NCBI RefSeq assembly: GCF_001279695.1
Contig: NZ_LGDD01000006.1
Coordinates: 1 to 26,344, forward strand
Reading direction: 5' to 3'
DNA length: 26,344 bases
Source: Streptomyces sp. WM6378
Lineage (GTDB): Bacteria; Actinomycetota; Actinomycetes; Streptomycetales; Streptomycetaceae
Shown here: piece by piece, positions 23,173 through 26,344 of the stretch
Layout: every line of letters starts with the position of its first letter
Numbering within the stretch: position 1 is the stretch's first letter
The notes under the pieces: generated by a model
What the model saw: only the letters and a program-made list of their open reading frames with translations
Told to the model about the DNA's origin: nothing
Database searches by the model: none
Position numbers and translations under genes: made by a program

Positions 23173-23616
23173 ATGCGCATCGGTGAACTTGCGGCACGGG
23201 CGGGCACGACACCTCGCACGCTTCGGTACTACGAGTCGCGCGGCCTGCTCGCCGCGCGGCGCACGGAGAACGGCTACCGGTCGTACGACGAGGCCGACCT
23301 GCGGCTGCTCCAGCAGATCAGGACCCTCCAGGACTTCGGGTTCGAGCTGGAGGAGACCCGTCCGTTCGTGGACTGCCTGCGGGCCGGCCACCCGGCGGGG
23401 GACACCTGTCCGGCGTCGCTCGCGGTGTACCGCCGCAAGCTGGCCGAGCTCGACGCACTGATCGACGAGCTCGGCGCCGTACGCGCCCAGGTCGGGGCCG
23501 AGCTGGCGCGGGCCGAGGTGATGGCGGCGGCGGAGGTTCCGGGTGGTCCGGAGCCGCGCTGTGAGTTGAGCCCGGACGAGACCGGGGGACCGAGGAGTGA
23601 GGGGATGACGCGATGA
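23173..23616 (+). CDS. MerR-family regulator upstream of thioredoxin
   Basis: This 147-residue protein has the canonical MerR winged helix (residues 1-70: MRIGELAARAGTTPRTLRYY, ESRGLLAARR, NGYRSYDEADL) and a long dimerisation helix. Three cysteines (C68, C79, C130) sit around the effector region as DCLRAGHPAGDTCP and PRCELSP. They do not form the SoxR iron-sulfur motif but could serve metal or thiol sensing. No Shine-Dalgarno sequence precedes ATG 23173 and the promoter elements end at 23165, so the mRNA is probably leaderless. The TGA overlaps the thioredoxin ATG, so the regulator and thioredoxin are made together. Confidence 0.92.
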   Translation: MRIGELAARAGTTPRTLRYYESRGLLAARRTENGYRSYDEADLRLLQQIRTLQDFGFELEETRPFVDCLRAGHPAGDTCPASLAVYRRKLAELDALIDELGAVRAQVGAELARAEVMAAAEVPGGPEPRCELSPDETGGPRSEGMTR

Positions 23617-23945
23617 TCAAGGCGGCAGGCGTGGACGAGGTCACGGACGAGACCTTCGCCGACGCGGTGAGGGGGGCGGCGCTTCCGGTCCTCGTCGAGT
23701 TCACGGCCGACTGGTGTCCGCCGTGCCGGCAGATCGCACCCGTCCTGAGTGCGCTAGCGGTCGAGGAGGCGGACCGGCTGAAGATCGTTCAGCTCGATGT
23801 GGACACGAACCCGGAGACGACGACGAAGTACGGCGTCCTGTCGATGCCCACGCTCATGGTCTTCGTCGACGGCGAACCGGTGAAGTCGATGGTGGGCGCG
23901 CGCCCGAAGCGGCGGCTGTTGCAGGAGCTGGAAGACGTGATCTGA
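23613..23945 (+). CDS. Thioredoxin
   Basis: This 110-residue cytoplasmic disulfide reductase has a thioredoxin fold with FTADWCPPCRQIAP. The active-site cysteines are C35 and C38, as WCPPC rather than the usual WCGPC, which is a common actinobacterial variant. The cis-proline is P79 in SMPTLMVF. It is translationally coupled to the MerR gene by an ATGA overlap, with the regulator first, suggesting induction by thiol or metal stress. No thioredoxin reductase gene is in the window. A 13-bp perfect inverted repeat follows 32 bases after the stop. Confidence 0.95.
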   Translation: MIKAAGVDEVTDETFADAVRGAALPVLVEFTADWCPPCRQIAPVLSALAVEEADRLKIVQLDVDTNPETTTKYGVLSMPTLMVFVDGEPVKSMVGARPKRRLLQELEDVI

Positions 23946-23977
23946 CGGCCCTGCCTGGCGCGGATCGCGGCAAAGAA

Positions 23978-24009
23978 AATGCCCCGGATGAATTGACATC
24001 CGGGGCATT
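23978..24009. terminator. 13-bp perfect inverted repeat after thioredoxin, overlapping the helD promoter
   Basis: AATGCCCCGGATG (23978-23990) and its exact complement (23997-24009) enclose a six-base loop. As RNA it is a strong hairpin. A T-rich tail (TTTTCTTT) follows only on the minus strand, so as an intrinsic terminator it points against both neighbouring genes. The loop and right arm contain the TTGACA of the helD promoter, so a regulatory role is equally possible. Confidence 0.6.
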
Positions 24010-24023
24010 CCCTTGCGTATATT
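23993..24023 (+). promoter_or_regulatory. Candidate helD promoter
   Basis: A consensus TTGACA (23993-23998) is followed after 19 bases by TATATT (24018-24023), in a stretch unusually AT-rich for this genome. Predicted transcription starts near 24030, at the left arm of the next dyad. Confidence 0.5.
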
Positions 24024-24029
24024 AGGTGT

Positions 24030-24058
24030 TTCGCGATTTCACATAATGAAGTCACGAA
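24030..24058. promoter_or_regulatory. Imperfect inverted repeat in the helD leader
   Basis: TTCGCGATTTC (24030-24040) and GAAGTCACGAA (24048-24058) pair at 9 of 11 positions, plus one G-U in RNA, around ACATAAT. It lies at the predicted transcript start, so it may be an operator or a leader hairpin. Confidence 0.4.
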
Positions 24059-24097
24059 GAAGCCTTATGGAAGCACTGTATCGCGTCAGGAGTGGAA

Positions 24098-26332
24098 TTG
24101 TCAACCGAGGAATTTCGGAAGGAACAGCAATTCATCACCGACCTCTACGCCCGCCTCGACGATCTGCGGGATCAGGCCGAGGCCGCGGTGCAGTCGGCGT
24201 TGTCGCAGGTCGGCACCGGTCTTCAGGCCCGGCTCGAACGGGATGTGATGGTCGCCGAGCAGTCCGGCCTGCTCGGCGCGCTCAACGCGGGCGAGAACGG
24301 GCTGTGCTTCGGGAGGCTCGATTTCCAGGACGGTACGGCGCATCACGTCGGGCGCATCGGAATCCGCAGGAATGACCGGGAACGCACTCCGCTGGTGATC
24401 GACTGGCGGGCCGAAGTGGCCCGGCCCTTCTACCTCGCCACCGGGCATTCACCGATGGGATTGCGGCGCAGGCGGCACATCACCACCGAGGGACGCACCG
24501 TCACCGCCCTCCATGACGAACTCCTGGACCTGACGGACGCGGAGCGCACCGGGCACGAGGGCGCCAACGCCGACGAGGTGCTGCTCGCCGCCCTTGACGC
24601 GGCCCGCACCGGCCGGATGCACGACATCGTGCAGACCATCCAGGCCGAGCAGGACCGCATCATCCGGGCCCCGCATCGCGGGGTGCTCGTCGTCGAGGGC
24701 GGGCCCGGCACCGGCAAGACCGTCGTCGCGCTGCACCGGGCCGCGTATCTCCTGTACGAATACCGGGAGTTGCTCGCCCGGCGGGCCGTGCTCATCGTCG
24801 GGCCCAACCCGGCGTTCCTCGGCTACATCGGCGACGTGCTGCCCTCGCTCGGCGAGACCGGGGTGCTCCTGTCGACCATGTCCGAGCTGTTCCCCGGCGT
24901 GCACGCGACCGGCATCGACACCCCCGAGGCGGCCGAGGTCAAGGGCCGCGCCGCCATGGCCGAGGTGCTCGCGGCGGCCGTGCGCGACCGCCAGACCGTG
25001 CCCGAGTGGGCCATCGAGATCGAGCACGAGGGGTACGGCACGCTCACGCTCGACCGGGCGATGGCCGAGGACGCGAGGTGGCGAGCGCGCGAGAGCGGCC
25101 TCCCGCACAACCTGGCGCGGCCGCACTTCGCGTTCCACATCATCGACGCGCTCACCGCGCAACTGGTCGAGCGGATCGGCGCGGACCCGTTCGGCGGCCC
25201 GAACCTGCTCGGTCCGGACGACGCCGCCCAGATGGGCAAGGAGATCGCGACGAGCGGTGAGGTGCACGCGGCGATCGAGGAGCTGTGGCCGAAGCTGACG
25301 CCGCAGGGGCTGGTCGCGGACTTCCTGGCCGACCCGGCCCATCTCCCGGACGCGGACGCCAAGTTGATCCGTCGCGAGGGCGGCGAGTGGACGCCGGGCG
25401 ATGTGCCGCTGCTCGACGAGGCGGCCGAACTCCTCGGCGAGGACGACAGCGCGGCACGGGCCGCCGCCGAGGCCGAACGCCAGGAGCGGATCGCCTACGC
25501 GCAGGGCGTGCTCGACCTCTCGGCGGGCTCGGAGTCGTACGAGTTCGAGGACGAGGAGTCCGAGGTGCTCGCGGCGCACAACATCATCGACGCCGAGCGG
25601 ATGGCGGAGCGGCACGAGGAGGCCGACCACCGCAGCGCGGCCGAACGTGCGGCGGCGGACCGCACTTGGGCGTTCGGGCACATCATCGTCGACGAGGCGC
25701 AGGAGCTCTCGGCGATGGCCTGGCGGCTGCTGATGCGACGCTGCCCGACCCGTTCGATGACGCTGGTCGGCGACCCGGCGCAGACCGCGGACGCGGCGGG
25801 CGTCGGCTCGTGGGAGCGCATCCTCTCGCCGTACGTCGCGGACGGGAACTGGGAGCACGTCCGCCTCGGCGTCAACTACCGCACGCCGGCGGAGATCATG
25901 GCGGTGGCGGCGGAGGTGTGCCGGGCGGCGGACCCGTCCTTCGTGCCGCCGAGCTCGGTGCGGTCGACGGGGGTACGCCCCTGGGCCCGGGCCGTGGCCC
26001 CGGCGGCCCTCGCCCCGGCGGTGGCGGAATCGGTGGCGGCCTGGCGGGGCGCCGGTCGCCTCGCGGTGATCGCGCCGGGCTCCCTGCACGGCCCGCTCCT
26101 CGCGGCGCTGCCCGACGCGGCGTCCGGGGCCGCCCCCGACCTGACCCGGGAGGTCGTCCTTCTCGACCCGCGTCAGGCGAAGGGGCTTGAGTTCGATGCG
26201 GTGCTGGTGGTTGAGCCCGGGGAGTACGGGGTGAGCGACCTGTATGTCGCGCTGACGCGGGCGACGCAGAGGCTGGGGGTGCTGTTCGCCGGGGAGCTGC
26301 CGGGGTCGCTGGCGGGGCTGGAGGGGGCCTGA
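24098..26332 (+). CDS. helD: HelD-type superfamily 1 helicase-like RNA polymerase factor
   Basis: This protein of about 744 residues belongs to the HelD/UvrD-like group, which binds RNA polymerase and releases it from stalled complexes. Some streptomycete members (HelR) protect polymerase from rifamycins. It has an N-terminal coiled coil (about 5-60), Walker A GGPGTGKT (201-208), Walker B VDEAQELS (531-538), motif III GDPAQTAD, motif IV NYRTPAEI, a KGLEFDAVLV stretch and motif VI YVALTRATQRL. Between the two motor halves lies an acidic, helical insertion (roughly 440-515) that forms the HelD-specific region. The start is probably TTG 24098: AGGAG at 24088-24092 is five bases ahead of it but overlaps the alternative GTG at 24092. 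No partner gene is adjacent, and I see no convincing rifamycin-associated element upstream. Confidence 0.92.
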   Translation: MSTEEFRKEQQFITDLYARLDDLRDQAEAAVQSALSQVGTGLQARLERDVMVAEQSGLLGALNAGENGLCFGRLDFQDGTAHHVGRIGIRRNDRERTPLVIDWRAEVARPFYLATGHSPMGLRRRRHITTEGRTVTALHDELLDLTDAERTGHEGANADEVLLAALDAARTGRMHDIVQTIQAEQDRIIRAPHRGVLVVEGGPGTGKTVVALHRAAYLLYEYRELLARRAVLIVGPNPAFLGYIGDVLPSLGETGVLLSTMSELFPGVHATGIDTPEAAEVKGRAAMAEVLAAAVRDRQTVPEWAIEIEHEGYGTLTLDRAMAEDARWRARESGLPHNLARPHFAFHIIDALTAQLVERIGADPFGGPNLLGPDDAAQMGKEIATSGEVHAAIEELWPKLTPQGLVADFLADPAHLPDADAKLIRREGGEWTPGDVPLLDEAAELLGEDDSAARAAAEAERQERIAYAQGVLDLSAGSESYEFEDEESEVLAAHNIIDAERMAERHEEADHRSAAERAAADRTWAFGHIIVDEAQELSAMAWRLLMRRCPTRSMTLVGDPAQTADAAGVGSWERILSPYVADGNWEHVRLGVNYRTPAEIMAVAAEVCRAADPSFVPPSSVRSTGVRPWARAVAPAALAPAVAESVAAWRGAGRLAVIAPGSLHGPLLAALPDAASGAAPDLTREVVLLDPRQAKGLEFDAVLVVEPGEYGVSDLYVALTRATQRLGVLFAGELPGSLAGLEGA

Positions 26333-26344
26333 TCGTTCCTGGGG

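Noticed and set aside
23173..23616. SoxR assignment for the MerR-type regulator
   Set aside because: The SoxR iron-sulfur cysteine motif is absent; the three cysteines are spaced differently.
23978..24058. Rifamycin-associated element upstream of helD
   Set aside because: The repeats present do not resemble, as far as I recall, the known GGGGCTTGCG-type inverted repeat, so I do not claim rifamycin-inducible HelR identity.
24013..24375. A small frame upstream of and overlapping helD
   Set aside because: It mostly overlaps helD in another frame, lacks its own ribosome-binding site, and turns into Arg/Gly-rich nonsense.

Overview
The window is high-GC actinobacterial DNA and almost certainly Streptomyces. 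The evidence is very high GC at third codon positions, frequent GTG starts, coupled ATGA/GTGA gene junctions, a MsiK-style sugar ABC operon with no ATPase gene, a secreted prokaryotic phospholipase A2, and the order pyk / ackA-pta / pfkA seen around the S. coelicolor pfkA2 locus. It carries 21 supportable protein genes, one possible decayed fragment, and no rRNA, tRNA, CRISPR array or insertion sequence that I can see.

Left part (1-9600): the 3' part of a nitronate monooxygenase-like gene converges on a D-Ala-D-Ala carboxypeptidase gene. The carboxypeptidase 3' end looks corrupted by a sequencing/assembly artefact: an inverted copy of the neighbouring gene that decays into an 18-base C run. 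Then comes a central-carbon block on the minus strand. Pta and AckA (acetyl-CoA to acetate plus ATP) are translationally coupled and followed by pyruvate kinase, which has its own palindrome-bearing leader and a strong terminator. 6-phosphofructokinase diverges from pta, so glycolysis entry and exit and acetate overflow sit together. A double-HTH regulator converges on pfkA and has a perfect 11-bp inverted repeat just upstream of it.

Middle (9700-16720): a three-gene carbohydrate ABC importer operon (lipoprotein, two permeases, overlapping GTGA junctions), then a CitB/DcuR-type response regulator and its CitA/DcuS-type sensor kinase, divergent from a DctA dicarboxylate transporter. The 138-bp gap between kinase and dctA holds direct and inverted repeats, so the two-component system probably senses C4-dicarboxylate or citrate and controls dctA.

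Right part (16720-26344): an integral membrane protein, a secreted phospholipase A2, a non-coding stretch that looks like frameshifted coding debris, and a TetR regulator divergent from a 14-TM DHA2 drug exporter with three TTGCACA-N4-TGTGCAA-type operators between them. Next are an SDR-aldo/keto reductase pair divergent from an Lrp/AsnC regulator, a MerR regulator translationally coupled to thioredoxin (probably a leaderless mRNA), and a HelD-type RNA-polymerase-associated helicase whose upstream region carries two stacked inverted repeats around a TTGACA/TATATT promoter.

No clearly new multi-gene system was found. The observations most worth following are the corrupted carboxypeptidase 3' end, the helD control region, the TetR operator array and the operator-like repeats next to the carbon-metabolism genes.
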